Shown piece after piece: positions 30,422-40,214 of a stretch of 49,798 nucleotides of DNA. The DNA lies in assembly GCA_028700655.1 (NCBI GenBank), contig JAQVSG010000007.1, forward strand, positions 1 to 49,798, given 5' to 3'. Source of the DNA: Caldisericia bacterium (GTDB lineage: Bacteria; Caldisericota; Caldisericia; UBA6126). The first letter of the stretch is position 1. Every line of letters begins with the position of its first letter. Below the pieces are notes generated by a model, which made no database searches, had not been told where the DNA came from, and saw only the letters and a program-made list of their open reading frames with translations. Both the position numbers and the translations under genes were made by a program.

Positions 30422-31060
30422 ATGAAACCACTGTTTGAATGCCAATCCATCACTTTTTTAGATATCATTAAGCCCTCGACATTGACGATTTATGATTCTC
30501 TCATTACTTCAATAAATGGTGCTTCTGGTTCTGGAAAAAGTACACTTTTATCGTTTTTAAATGGCACGAAAAGTCCTTCTTCGGGTTTGATTTACTACAA
30601 GGGTCAAGATATACTGGACATAGACATTGTCAAACACCGAAGAAACGTAGTTCTTGTAGAACAAAAACCGGTGTTGTTTCCTGGTACAGTTTACTCAAAC
30701 CTTATCATTGGTTTGCAGATTCAACACAAGAAGATTCCTCCAGAAAACCTGTTAAAGAATTATCTTGACGACTTCCATCTTTCTTTTTCACTACAAGAAT
30801 CTATATATTCTCTTTCTGGTGGTGAAGCACAAAGAGTCTGTATAATTCGTTGTTTGCTTTTACAGCCAGAGGTTCTACTACTTGACGAACCCACTTCTTC
30901 TTTAGATGAAAATACTGCAGATCATGTACTCCACTATTTAATACAAGTCCACCAACGCTCTTCCATGAATATAATATTCTCTTCACATTCTGAAAAATTG
31001 TCCTCAAAAGCAGACAACATTATTCAAATCGCAGAAAAACGTATGGGGAGTTCCTTATGA
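30422..31060 (+). CDS. ABC transporter ATP-binding protein, FetA/YbbL-like
   Basis: Walker A 'GASGSGKST', signature 'LSGGEAQR', Walker B 'VLLLDEPTSSLD'; next to FetB-like permease; ATG at 30422. Confidence 0.85.
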   Translation: MKPLFECQSITFLDIIKPSTLTIYDSLITSINGASGSGKSTLLSFLNGTKSPSSGLIYYKGQDILDIDIVKHRRNVVLVEQKPVLFPGTVYSNLIIGLQIQHKKIPPENLLKNYLDDFHLSFSLQESIYSLSGGEAQRVCIIRCLLLQPEVLLLDEPTSSLDENTADHVLHYLIQVHQRSSMNIIFSSHSEKLSSKADNIIQIAEKRMGSSL

Positions 31061-31827
31061 GTGATATTGCAATAACTCGATTGATTTTTGCCTATGTTTT
31101 TGTTTGGATGCTCTATCTTTTCATGAGAAATAGGAAGATTCAACAAGACAAGCTACTTTTATTAGCCTCCTTCAGAATGACAATTCAACTTGTTTTGGCG
31201 GGCTATGTTTTAGGTATCATTTTGCAAGTAGACAATCCGATCATCACAATCAGTACCATTTTTCTTATGGAAATCTTCGCCATACTAAACATCAAAAAAA
31301 TCGCGCAACAAAAACTCTCTCTTCCTATCTTGAAAAGTGTTACTTTGAGTTTAACCACAGGGACACTGCTAGTTCTATTCTTCTTTTTATTGGTTGTGGT
31401 CAATCCTCCCTCCTTGTTTGATCCACGATATTGGATTCCTCTTGCCGGAATGATCATTGGGAATGCCATGACAGGAATTTCTATAGGGTTAAAAACCCTC
31501 CTAGACAATGTTGAATCTAAAAAAGACCAGATACAGACATCCCTTCACCTTGGTGCAGAACCGAAAGATGCTATTGGAGATATACTCAATAAAAGTTTTG
31601 AAGCAGCTATCCTTCCAACGTTAAACTCTATGTTGGGAATGGGCATCATTTTTTTACCAGGAATGATGAGTGGACAAATCATTGCTGGATCGTCTCCTAT
31701 CACCGCGATACGGTACCAGATAGGTATTATGCTAGGGATCACCGGCAGTGTTTCTTTGAGTATTTTCATTTTCTCTAGTACCGTATGGAGGAGTTTTTTT
31801 AATGAAAAGAAACAGTTTATCTCTTGA
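31057..31827 (+). CDS. FetB/YbbM (UPF0014)-family permease
   Basis: 'RYWIPLAGMIIGNAMTGISIGLKTLLDNV', 'LNSMLGMGIIFLPGMMSGQIIAGSSPITAIRYQIGIM'. Confidence 0.9.
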   Translation: MSDIAITRLIFAYVFVWMLYLFMRNRKIQQDKLLLLASFRMTIQLVLAGYVLGIILQVDNPIITISTIFLMEIFAILNIKKIAQQKLSLPILKSVTLSLTTGTLLVLFFFLLVVVNPPSLFDPRYWIPLAGMIIGNAMTGISIGLKTLLDNVESKKDQIQTSLHLGAEPKDAIGDILNKSFEAAILPTLNSMLGMGIIFLPGMMSGQIIAGSSPITAIRYQIGIMLGITGSVSLSIFIFSSTVWRSFFNEKKQFIS

Positions 31828-31910
31828 ATCGTATTAACCACGGTACCGTTTTGTGTTATCATTAAAGAACAGTATCTCCGTAGTTCATTATTTTGCGCAT
31901 GGAGGATTCT

Positions 31911-33455
31911 ATGAAGGAAGTACTAAAAGATTTAAACATCGAGGACATAAACTATGGCGTTTGTCTCGGACATGAAAGTCATTGGATACAAACACATGGT
32001 GAAAAAATAACAAGCTACTCGCCTATTGATGGGAGTCCTTTAGCTTCTGTCATCCAAGCAACAAAAGAAGAATACAACCAAGCAGTTCATAATGCTCAAA
32101 TTGCTTTTCAGCAGTGGCGAATGATACCTGCACCTCAACGAGGATTGATCGTTCGCGATATAGGGATAGAACTTCGGAAATACAAGGAGCCTCTAGGAAT
32201 GCTGATTTCTCTTGAGATGGGGAAAATTTACCAAGAAGGATTGGGAGAAGTCCAAGAAATGATCGATATTTCTGACTTTGCTCTTGGGCAAAGCCGCATG
32301 CTCTACGGTTCAACGATGCACAGCGAAAGACCCTATCATCGTATGTATGACCAGTATCACCCCTATGGAGTCGTAGGTATCATCACTTCGTTTAACTTTC
32401 CTGTAGCCGTTTGGGCATGGAATGCATTAATCGCTCTCATATGCGGGGATACATGTGTCTGGAAACCGAGTTCAAAAACTCCACTGTGTGCCATTGCGGT
32501 TCAAAAAATTATAAATACTGTTTTTGCAAAACACCAGTTAAAAGGACTGAATAATCTCGTTATCGGGCCGGGTTCCACCATTGGTGAATTCTGTATTCAA
32601 GACACTCGCATCCCTTTGATTAGCGCTACCGGTAGTACAAAAATGGGAAAAAGAATCGGAGAAGTTGTTGGAAAACGTTTGGGTAGATCTATTTTAGAAC
32701 TTGGTGGTAACAATGCCATTATTATCACCGAAGAAGCCAATCTCGAATTGGCTCTTCATGCAACACTATTTGGAGCCATCGGAACAGCGGGACAACGTTG
32801 CACATCAACACGCAGAATCATCATTCAGAAAAGCGTTCGTCAAAAGTTTATGGAATCGTTAATCCATGCTTACGAACAAATACATATTGGAAACCCTCTT
32901 CACTCAACCATAAACATGGGACCCTTGGTTGATGATAAAGCCCGAGGACAAATGGACAAGGCGATTACACAGCTACAACAAGAAGGTGGTTCTGTTCTCT
33001 ATGGGGGTCAATCTCTTTCGATTGCAGATTGTCCTCATGGGTTCTATGTTACTCCCTGTATTGCTGAAACATCCGGGAATAGTCCCGTGGTAAAAAACGA
33101 AACATTCGCTCCCCTTCTTTATATAATGAGTTTTGATACCTTTGATGAAGCTATACAACTCCACAATGATGTTCCCCAAGGCCTAAGCTCTTCTATCTTT
33201 ACAAACAATCTGCAGCAAGCTGAATATTTTCTCTCTGCAAAAGGTTCCGACTGTGGTATTGCAAATGTTAATATTGGAACAAGTGGAGCCGAAATTGGTG
33301 GTGCATTTGGTGGAGAAAAAGATACTGGCGGTGGCCGTGAATCTGGGTCAGATGCCTGGAAGTCCTATATGCGAAGACAGACAAATACAATTAATTTTGG
33401 AAATGAATTGCCTTTAGCACAAGGAATCCAATTTCACATCCAGAAGAAACAATAA
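31911..33455 (+). CDS. ALDH7-type aldehyde dehydrogenase (alpha-aminoadipic semialdehyde dehydrogenase-like)
   Basis: 'GIITSFNFPVAVWAWNALIALICGDTCVWKPSSKTPL', 'ELGGNNAIIITEEA', 'GTAGQRCTSTRR', 'GAEIGGAFGGEKDTGGGRESGSDAWKSYMRRQTNTINFG'. Confidence 0.92.
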   Translation: MKEVLKDLNIEDINYGVCLGHESHWIQTHGEKITSYSPIDGSPLASVIQATKEEYNQAVHNAQIAFQQWRMIPAPQRGLIVRDIGIELRKYKEPLGMLISLEMGKIYQEGLGEVQEMIDISDFALGQSRMLYGSTMHSERPYHRMYDQYHPYGVVGIITSFNFPVAVWAWNALIALICGDTCVWKPSSKTPLCAIAVQKIINTVFAKHQLKGLNNLVIGPGSTIGEFCIQDTRIPLISATGSTKMGKRIGEVVGKRLGRSILELGGNNAIIITEEANLELALHATLFGAIGTAGQRCTSTRRIIIQKSVRQKFMESLIHAYEQIHIGNPLHSTINMGPLVDDKARGQMDKAITQLQQEGGSVLYGGQSLSIADCPHGFYVTPCIAETSGNSPVVKNETFAPLLYIMSFDTFDEAIQLHNDVPQGLSSSIFTNNLQQAEYFLSAKGSDCGIANVNIGTSGAEIGGAFGGEKDTGGGRESGSDAWKSYMRRQTNTINFGNELPLAQGIQFHIQKKQ

Positions 33456-33460
33456 CAAGA

Positions 33461-35230
33461 ATGCTCTTGACTAAAAAGCCAACTGTCGCTGTTATCGTCT
33501 CTGATACATACGAGCAGGAATCCATATCAAAACTACTTTCTCCCATTACCGATTCGATCCTCTTTTTGCAAGATATCCATACCCATCTTTTTGACAGAGA
33601 ACCCCCCGAAATTATTATTGTTTGCCCCCATAGCAATGCTCCTTACTTCACCGATCAAATACACTTTTTCAGAAATGACAACCTTCTCAATAAAACTCCT
33701 ATCATTGTGGTAGAAAAGGAAATTCAATCTGCCAAAGTACAATCTTACATAGAGGCAGGATGCGATTTTGTTCTTCCTTACAAACAACTTCATCAACTCC
33801 CTATCGTCGTGGACATTTTTTCAGATCTTTCTCAATACCGTATGCTACAAAGTCTTTCTCATTGGAAACAAATATTCAATCGGTTTCATCAACCCATTTT
33901 CATATGTGACGAAAACGTCTCTATTTTTCTTGCGAACGAAAGGGCGAGTAGTCTTTTGCAAAACCAACAGCAAACCATGCAAGGGCTTTCACTTCAGGAT
34001 TACCTTCTCCCAAAACAAGCAAGAGATATCCAAAAAAAAGTGTGGGAGTGTATCAAAAGAAAAACTTCGTATCAGAATCTGCAAATCTCTCTTAGAACTT
34101 TCTCTCACGAGTTTATTCCTTGTTCATTATCAATTCAATGGTTGGGAGCAGTAACCAAGTCCAAAACCGGGGTATTATTACTGTTTCAAGAAAACTCCGA
34201 GATAGAATCCATAAAGCTGAAATCATTTTTACTACAATCTGTTTTGGATAAGAGCTCTAGTTCCATTTTGATTACCAATGCACAAGGCACGATATTTTAT
34301 GCAAACCCTAGCCTCCTTAAAAGAATTCACCAAGCTCCCTCCAATGTTTTAAGCAGATCCTCCGAAGAACTTTCTGAAGAGTATCACTTACACAAAAGAG
34401 AAGATGCTTTGCCCTATATCACATTGGGTTTCACTTATTTCCATGAAAACGATTATTTAGATCCCAACGGCAACCATGTTCATGAAAGAGAAAAGATTCT
34501 TCCTATCTTATATAACGCCGAAAAAAAAGAAGGTTTTCTAATTCGAATCACCGAATATATGAAACAGAATCCAAAGCAGAACGAAAAACACAATCAATGG
34601 TTTCAAGAACTTTTAGAGAAAGCTTCTGCACAAATTTCTTCTCTGCACAACAGTGCAAACCTTCCAAACAAACCTCTAGGGTTGCAGGGACATGAGCAAA
34701 TGCGACTGTTTCATAAAACCCTTCGCAGTCTAAAAATTGTGCAAGAGTTCTATGATACAAAAACAGCTTCCCATTTTTCTTTTGACTGCGTATCTTTAAA
34801 CGAACTCATTGTGGATGTTGCAAATCTTTTCCCAGAGTATTCACACCTCATTACTTTTCGTTTACAAAACAACATATCCAAGATTTTGATACAAAAAGAC
34901 AAACTTCATTTTGTACTCATGACTTTGTTAGAAACGATTTTTGAGCAGTTCAATGAACCCGACATAAATCTGAACACATCCACTCATCAGAAAAACATAC
35001 TCTTTGTCTTACGAGTCTTACCAAAAGAACCTTCTATTGAAGACCCCAGATCGTATTTATTGACCATGTTCGAGGAAGAGCTTTGGATTGTGAAACAGAT
35101 TCTAACGACACTGTCTATGGAATTCAAAATCCACAATGAATTCCACGGTGGTTTTTCATTTTTCTTTACAATACCTTCTATTAATGACAATATGGGCTAC
35201 AAAGAACCAGGGATATCAGAACTATTATAG
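33461..35230 (+). CDS. PAS-domain protein with degenerate receiver-like and histidine-kinase-like ends
   Basis: N-terminal receiver-like fold lacking the phospho-Asp ('PEIIIVCPHSNAP'); two PAS-like regions ('FICDENVSIFLANERASSLL', 'ILITNAQGTIFYANPSLLKRI'); C-terminal region without clear N/G boxes. Confidence 0.55.
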   Translation: MLLTKKPTVAVIVSDTYEQESISKLLSPITDSILFLQDIHTHLFDREPPEIIIVCPHSNAPYFTDQIHFFRNDNLLNKTPIIVVEKEIQSAKVQSYIEAGCDFVLPYKQLHQLPIVVDIFSDLSQYRMLQSLSHWKQIFNRFHQPIFICDENVSIFLANERASSLLQNQQQTMQGLSLQDYLLPKQARDIQKKVWECIKRKTSYQNLQISLRTFSHEFIPCSLSIQWLGAVTKSKTGVLLLFQENSEIESIKLKSFLLQSVLDKSSSSILITNAQGTIFYANPSLLKRIHQAPSNVLSRSSEELSEEYHLHKREDALPYITLGFTYFHENDYLDPNGNHVHEREKILPILYNAEKKEGFLIRITEYMKQNPKQNEKHNQWFQELLEKASAQISSLHNSANLPNKPLGLQGHEQMRLFHKTLRSLKIVQEFYDTKTASHFSFDCVSLNELIVDVANLFPEYSHLITFRLQNNISKILIQKDKLHFVLMTLLETIFEQFNEPDINLNTSTHQKNILFVLRVLPKEPSIEDPRSYLLTMFEEELWIVKQILTTLSMEFKIHNEFHGGFSFFFTIPSINDNMGYKEPGISELL

Positions 35231-35627
35231 CTCCTAGGGCGAACCCTCCTAAAACTTCCACCATATTGTGCCCTATCAATTCTTTCATCGGAAAATGAAC
35301 AACGGGATCGTTTGGCTTCCTATTCAGAATGTGATCATTAATGTATTTTGCATGCTTTCCAACCTCTTGACGAACACCTGTTGCATCAGCAACCACAATG
35401 GAACTAAGAATAAAACAAATGGCAAAGTAATTCGAAGAAAGCCCACAGTCAATGGCAATACGAATTGTGAGAGCGGACACAGTAGCTGTATGAGAGCTAG
35501 GAAATTTACCATTGACAAATAGTAACGATATATCCCATTTCCCCGTTTGCATTCTTTCAATGATTGGTTTCAAACCTTGAGCACATATATTCGCGATGAC
35601 GGCTACCCAAAAAGAACAACTAAACAT
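35181..35627 (-). CDS. Divergent PAP2-family (YuiD/PF02681-like) membrane protein
   Basis: 'GKFPSSHTATVSALTIRIA', 'VVADATGVRQEVGKHAKYIN', 'LIGHNMVEVLGGFALG'. Confidence 0.88.
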   Translation of the reverse strand: MFSCSFWVAVIANICAQGLKPIIERMQTGKWDISLLFVNGKFPSSHTATVSALTIRIAIDCGLSSNYFAICFILSSIVVADATGVRQEVGKHAKYINDHILNRKPNDPVVHFPMKELIGHNMVEVLGGFALGAIIVLISLVLCSPYCH

Positions 35628-35645
35628 ACTGCAACCACCCTCCCA

Positions 35646-36227
35646 TTAGAAATACGGGATAAATCTGAAAGCCGATAAAAATAGTAATAAGCTAATACAT
35701 CCATATAGAAATCTTTCATACGATACTACCCATTGAGATGATTGTCGAAAACGAGACATAAAATAGGTTTTCGAAGTGTGCAACAAGGAATAGGTTTGAA
35801 CCCTTACGTAGGCTGTTTTTGTAAGGTAGATATAAAAGGCTTTCATAGGAACATCCTCTGCTATATCGGGGAGAAACGATTTTTCTGAGGGCCGGTAAGA
35901 ATATCTCTGTTCTTCTAAAAAATCTATCAAGTACTCGCCAAACTCTTCTTCTGAAACACCCTGAATAAAATATTCTCTTCGAACGACTAGTAGTATGTAG
36001 ACATATAAAGCAATAGAAACAAAAAGAATCACAATATGCCAGAACTGGATTTCAATTTCATGGGAAAAGAAAAAAGAAAAAATGTGAAGCAGTAAGACCC
36101 ATGTAATCATAGTAAAAAACGTGCTTGATTGCAGGATGCGCACAGTTACTGACCTAGAAAAAGCCAATACTGCAAACCAACAGCTGCTACCAAGAAAAAA
36201 CGAAAGAAAAAGGATATTGACAATCAC
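35646..36227 (-). CDS. Multi-pass membrane protein of unknown function
   Basis: 193 aa with several TM segments; 4-nt overlap with DUF169 gene. Confidence 0.6.
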   Translation of the reverse strand: MIVNILFLSFFLGSSCWFAVLAFSRSVTVRILQSSTFFTMITWVLLLHIFSFFFSHEIEIQFWHIVILFVSIALYVYILLVVRREYFIQGVSEEEFGEYLIDFLEEQRYSYRPSEKSFLPDIAEDVPMKAFYIYLTKTAYVRVQTYSLLHTSKTYFMSRFRQSSQWVVSYERFLYGCISLLLFLSAFRFIPYF

Positions 36228-36979
36228 AGTAGATCTGCTTCTTTAATCGTATAAGCCATGGGCATGAGAGATTCAAAGTCAGATTGGGGAGGAATAGGAT
36301 AAATCGGCCCAAGCCTTCGAAGTTCTATAAGAGACGTATGAATCCTTTGTAAATCATCGATAGGGGCGGCAAAAACTAATTCTGAATGCTGTGTAGATGC
36401 AAAACGTCGATCCCCCGCACAGGGAAAACCAACAATAGGCTGGTTCATACCCTTTGCATACGCCGTTGCAGAACAAAGAGCTCCTTCGGCCACCGTATCT
36501 CCTGCCGTTTTCCTTCCGTCAAGATATGAATTTGCATGAATTAAACCAAGCATTTGAGCAGGATTCGCATAGATCACAAAAACATCAATTGGTTGTATAG
36601 CTCCCAGGGGACCAACTTCAACAGCTTCAAATTGTTTTGCTATATCTCCAAGTTTGTATGTATTTTCAAAGAATACTCTACCTGCTTCTGCATTCTTTGT
36701 GTATTTACCAGCGGCTGCACTTCCATTTTGAAAGCACTGAGGCGTTTTCATAAGACCTAAAGCAGAAGCACCTAGGGAACAAACCATTTTTTCTGGTACT
36801 CCGGTAGAGGTTCTATTTTGATATCTCGCATTAGCGACAAGTTGGCAAAAGTTCAGTTTTTTGGAAACCATCCCAGATTTTGCTTCCTTTTTGGATGTCA
36901 AAAACCGAACACCAATCGGTTCCGTGTCCAATTTTAGAATGGTTTTAAAATCATTTGATATGTCTGTAAAATGCAGCAT
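36224..36979 (-). CDS. DUF169-family protein
   Basis: 'LKLDTEPIGVRFL', 'FCQLVANAR', 'CSLGASALGL', 'GVVAEGALCSATAYA'-type Cys motifs ('VAEGALCSATAYAKGMNQPIVGFPCAGDRRFA'). Confidence 0.8.
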   Translation of the reverse strand: MLHFTDISNDFKTILKLDTEPIGVRFLTSKKEAKSGMVSKKLNFCQLVANARYQNRTSTGVPEKMVCSLGASALGLMKTPQCFQNGSAAAGKYTKNAEAGRVFFENTYKLGDIAKQFEAVEVGPLGAIQPIDVFVIYANPAQMLGLIHANSYLDGRKTAGDTVAEGALCSATAYAKGMNQPIVGFPCAGDRRFASTQHSELVFAAPIDDLQRIHTSLIELRRLGPIYPIPPQSDFESLMPMAYTIKEADLL

Positions 36980-36989
36980 AAATACACTC

Positions 36990-38237
36990 CTATGTACAGG
37001 TTACATGAGCTCGGAATGCAAACACATCTTGGCAGAACAAAGGGTAAAGAATGTGTCCTGAGCATCCCATATAATCATCACCAAACATTTTCATCGTATT
37101 GCTACGGATCGTCATCGGTGGGACTCGTCCTAAAAGCTGAGTACCATCGGTTAGATAGGCAACTTTCGTTTGACATGAAAATTCTCCGGTTTGAGAATAC
37201 CTAATTTCCCTTGCATTCATAACTACTATTCCCGTGTTTCCTTGCAGCACATCAGCCAGGGAATCATGTGTTTGATGCAATTGAAAATGGGTCATTCCTG
37301 GAAAAGGGTCTCGGTTGTATGCCCCTACGGCATTGGAGGTAAGGGGATATTGGTATTTTTTTGCAATTCTTTTATCTGTATAAGGAGCAACAAGCACACC
37401 CTCTTGAATTAATGGACGTTGAAAAGGAGACAAAGGCCCTTCTTCTAGGCGCAATACGGTACCTTCCATGTCAAAAAAGGGAGTAATAAGATTTTCAATA
37501 TCATGGGAAGAATAAAGAGTGAAAGAAGGATGAAATAGAAGACGATTTAACTTCCCAGAAAATCGTGATGTACCGTTTCCCATTCTCTCACCGTGAAGGT
37601 GATGAAACAAATCGGTAAAGGGTGACCGGTTTGCAGAAGGAAAAATAACAGGGAGGCAGGGGCTATCTTTTACGACTACTTCTTTACCCCATGCCGTACC
37701 CATTGTGCGTACAACACTCGCAAAAATGTCTCGTGAAAATCGACGACCTCGATAGAAAAAGGGGACAGGTGTATTTGTTTCCGGATTTGTGAAATACATA
37801 TTAATCATGATGTAATGGTCTTTATATCGGAGTTTTAAGTTCATTTCATTTGTTAAAGACTCTTCTCTATCAATCAAACTCATCTGTCCATGAAAAATAC
37901 AATGGGGTAATTGGTTTTTTAAGGCCTCAACGAAAGAAACCATAGCTTGTTTATAGTCCTTTTCGCTTGAAATCTCATAGTTATAAATGATATTTTGCTG
38001 TAGCCCACTTGTGCAATCCACAGAATAGGGGGTACTTTTTGCACTGTGAAGAGCTTTTTTTTCTAACTCAATCAATGAAAAATCTTTTTTCGCCGTTCCA
38101 GCCACTCCTAGTAATCCAGTTACATAAAGACGCAAACCGGTAACATCTTCGGTACGTAAGTAATCAGACTCAATTTTGTCATTTTTAAACTTAATATTTT
38201 GGTCTTTAATACTTTTTTTATAGAATTCTTTAATCAT
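36990..38237 (-). CDS. TldD/PmbA-family protein (PmbA/TldE-like)
   Basis: N-terminal 'DKIESDYLRTEDVTGLRLYV' and 'GNGTSRFSGKLNRLLFHPSFTLYSSHD' align by eye with PmbA core; no HExxxH. Confidence 0.65.
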   Translation of the reverse strand: MIKEFYKKSIKDQNIKFKNDKIESDYLRTEDVTGLRLYVTGLLGVAGTAKKDFSLIELEKKALHSAKSTPYSVDCTSGLQQNIIYNYEISSEKDYKQAMVSFVEALKNQLPHCIFHGQMSLIDREESLTNEMNLKLRYKDHYIMINMYFTNPETNTPVPFFYRGRRFSRDIFASVVRTMGTAWGKEVVVKDSPCLPVIFPSANRSPFTDLFHHLHGERMGNGTSRFSGKLNRLLFHPSFTLYSSHDIENLITPFFDMEGTVLRLEEGPLSPFQRPLIQEGVLVAPYTDKRIAKKYQYPLTSNAVGAYNRDPFPGMTHFQLHQTHDSLADVLQGNTGIVVMNAREIRYSQTGEFSCQTKVAYLTDGTQLLGRVPPMTIRSNTMKMFGDDYMGCSGHILYPLFCQDVFAFRAHVTCT

Positions 38238-38259
38238 GATCCCCTCACATTAAACGTCA

Positions 38260-38637
38260 CTAGACTCTTCGGGTAGAATTACCAATGCGCACATAGGTAT
38301 CCCCCTTCCATGTAACAACAGAGGCATGGGGCTTTTGAACAAATATTGACTCTATTTGAATCACCCACACAGATCGCAACCCAACACGTATTACTTCATC
38401 TTGGATACAAGCATCGGACCAACTAGAGATCGCCTCACAATACATTTCGATGTCTCTTTTTGAAGGCTTATATCCGGTGATCTGTCCATTGTCATCAACA
38501 CCAACAAGAAGATTCCCACCATATGTATTTAAAAAAGCACAAATCGTTTTGTACATCCCTTCGCACGGAATTTGTTTGAATTCAATTTTGTTGCATTCAC
38601 CATAATAAATTAATGATTGGAGTTGTTTACATTTCAT
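38260..38637 (-). CDS. AlbA_2 (Schlafen-type divergent AAA_4) domain protein
   Basis: 'EFKQIPCEGMYKTICAFLNTYGGNLLVGVDDNGQITGYKPSKRDIE'. Confidence 0.75.
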   Translation of the reverse strand: MKCKQLQSLIYYGECNKIEFKQIPCEGMYKTICAFLNTYGGNLLVGVDDNGQITGYKPSKRDIEMYCEAISSWSDACIQDEVIRVGLRSVWVIQIESIFVQKPHASVVTWKGDTYVRIGNSTRRV

Positions 38638-38708
38638 TTTTAATCATCATATTTGTTTTAAAGTCTTATGTAAACTATATTACTATTTTTCATGAAAAAG
38701 GCGACATT

Positions 38709-40214
38709 ATGTTAATATGCGGAGCTCAACTCTACAATCCGGTTACAATGCATTATGACAACTTCGACGTGCGCATACAAAAAAATACAATCTCGGATTT
38801 ACAACCATGGGAACAAAGTACCCCTGAAGAAAACGAAACCATTCTTCCCTTACATGGTGCCTTTCTGTATCCCGGTTTTATTGACAGTCACTGTCATTTA
38901 ATGGGAACCGGTGAAAAATATCTCAGCCCTTCTTTATTGGGTATCCGTTCAGAACAAACATTAAAACAAATTCTTCAAAACCAACTTTGCCTCCAACAAA
39001 GCATAGTATTGCGAGGCTGGGATGAGGAGAAACTAGGTTTTGTACCCAATCGACACTTCTTAGATGCCCTTCCTTTAGAATACCCCGTTGTTCTTGTCCG
39101 AAAATGCGGGCATATTGCCACCGTGAACACCGTAGCTGTTCAGCTTTTACATTTGTACACCCTTGACGGCATTGATGGAACATCAATAAAAGAAGGAGTT
39201 GTTCGCGAAACGGCCCTTGTGAAAATGAAAAAAATGTTACCCCAAAATGTTTCTCTTGAGTCCAACTATATAGTAGAAGGGGCAAAACGGTTCCTTCGAC
39301 ATGGAGTTACGTCTGTTCATAGTGAAGATTGGAATCCTTCTCGCTTAGAATGCTTCTTTCAATCAAATCCACTGCATATACCCTGTAGATTGTTCGAAAA
39401 AGTATCCATCCAAAACATAGAAGAATTGACATATTGGATTCAACACAAAAGCGAAATTCAACACAAGATTGCAAGCAGTTTCATTCATACAGATCGTATG
39501 ATTAAGATCTACATGGATGGATCTGTTTGTGGAGAAACAGCCTACCTTAGTACCCCCTACCTTAAATCCCATCAAAACGGTGTATGCTACCATTCGGTAG
39601 AAACACTACGCCAAATGATCCTCCTTGCGAATCAGAACAATCTACAAGTATGCATCCATACGATAGGAGATAAAGCACTAGAAAACGTTTTAAAAAGCTT
39701 TGCCGCCAACCCGTTTTCTTTTCTTCGTCATCGAATCATTCATGCCCAGTTTGCATCACGCAAACAAATACTTGATATCCAAGATAAACAACTGGAATTA
39801 AGCATCCAGCCATGTTTTTATAGGGCTGACCTTGAAACTGTTACAAAAATTCTCGATCCATTTTATCTACAAGATAATGGGTATCCCTTCAAGAGCTATG
39901 TCGAACATGATCTTTTGTTTTCACTGTCCACAGATTCGCCCGTCGAATCAGAAAACCCATTTCACAACATCGCGTATGCAGAAGAATTTATGTCTCGAAA
40001 AAAAGCGTTTTATGCATATACTGTTGCTGGAGCCCGTCAAGTATTCCAAGAAAAAGTACTTGGGATGATAGCGGTGGGATATACGGCAGATTTTTTTGTT
40101 TTAAACAAAGACCTTTTCAAAATGACGAAAAAAGAACTAGTTTCAACCATTCCTAATAAAGTTTTTTTAGATGGTAAAGAAATGATAGGAGATATTCATG
40201 CTAAAACAATATGA
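38709..40214 (+). CDS. YtcJ-like amidohydrolase
   Basis: 'LYPGFIDSHCHLMGTGE', 'VLRGWDEEKLG', 'IHTIGDKALENVL', 'RHRIIHAQF', 'LSTDSPVESENPFHNI'. Confidence 0.85.
   Translation: MLICGAQLYNPVTMHYDNFDVRIQKNTISDLQPWEQSTPEENETILPLHGAFLYPGFIDSHCHLMGTGEKYLSPSLLGIRSEQTLKQILQNQLCLQQSIVLRGWDEEKLGFVPNRHFLDALPLEYPVVLVRKCGHIATVNTVAVQLLHLYTLDGIDGTSIKEGVVRETALVKMKKMLPQNVSLESNYIVEGAKRFLRHGVTSVHSEDWNPSRLECFFQSNPLHIPCRLFEKVSIQNIEELTYWIQHKSEIQHKIASSFIHTDRMIKIYMDGSVCGETAYLSTPYLKSHQNGVCYHSVETLRQMILLANQNNLQVCIHTIGDKALENVLKSFAANPFSFLRHRIIHAQFASRKQILDIQDKQLELSIQPCFYRADLETVTKILDPFYLQDNGYPFKSYVEHDLLFSLSTDSPVESENPFHNIAYAEEFMSRKKAFYAYTVAGARQVFQEKVLGMIAVGYTADFFVLNKDLFKMTKKELVSTIPNKVFLDGKEMIGDIHAKTI

Noticed and set aside
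31838-31849. ACGGTACCGT short palindrome between fetB-like and ALDH genes
   Set aside because: Only 10 bp with no loop or U-tract; could easily occur by chance.
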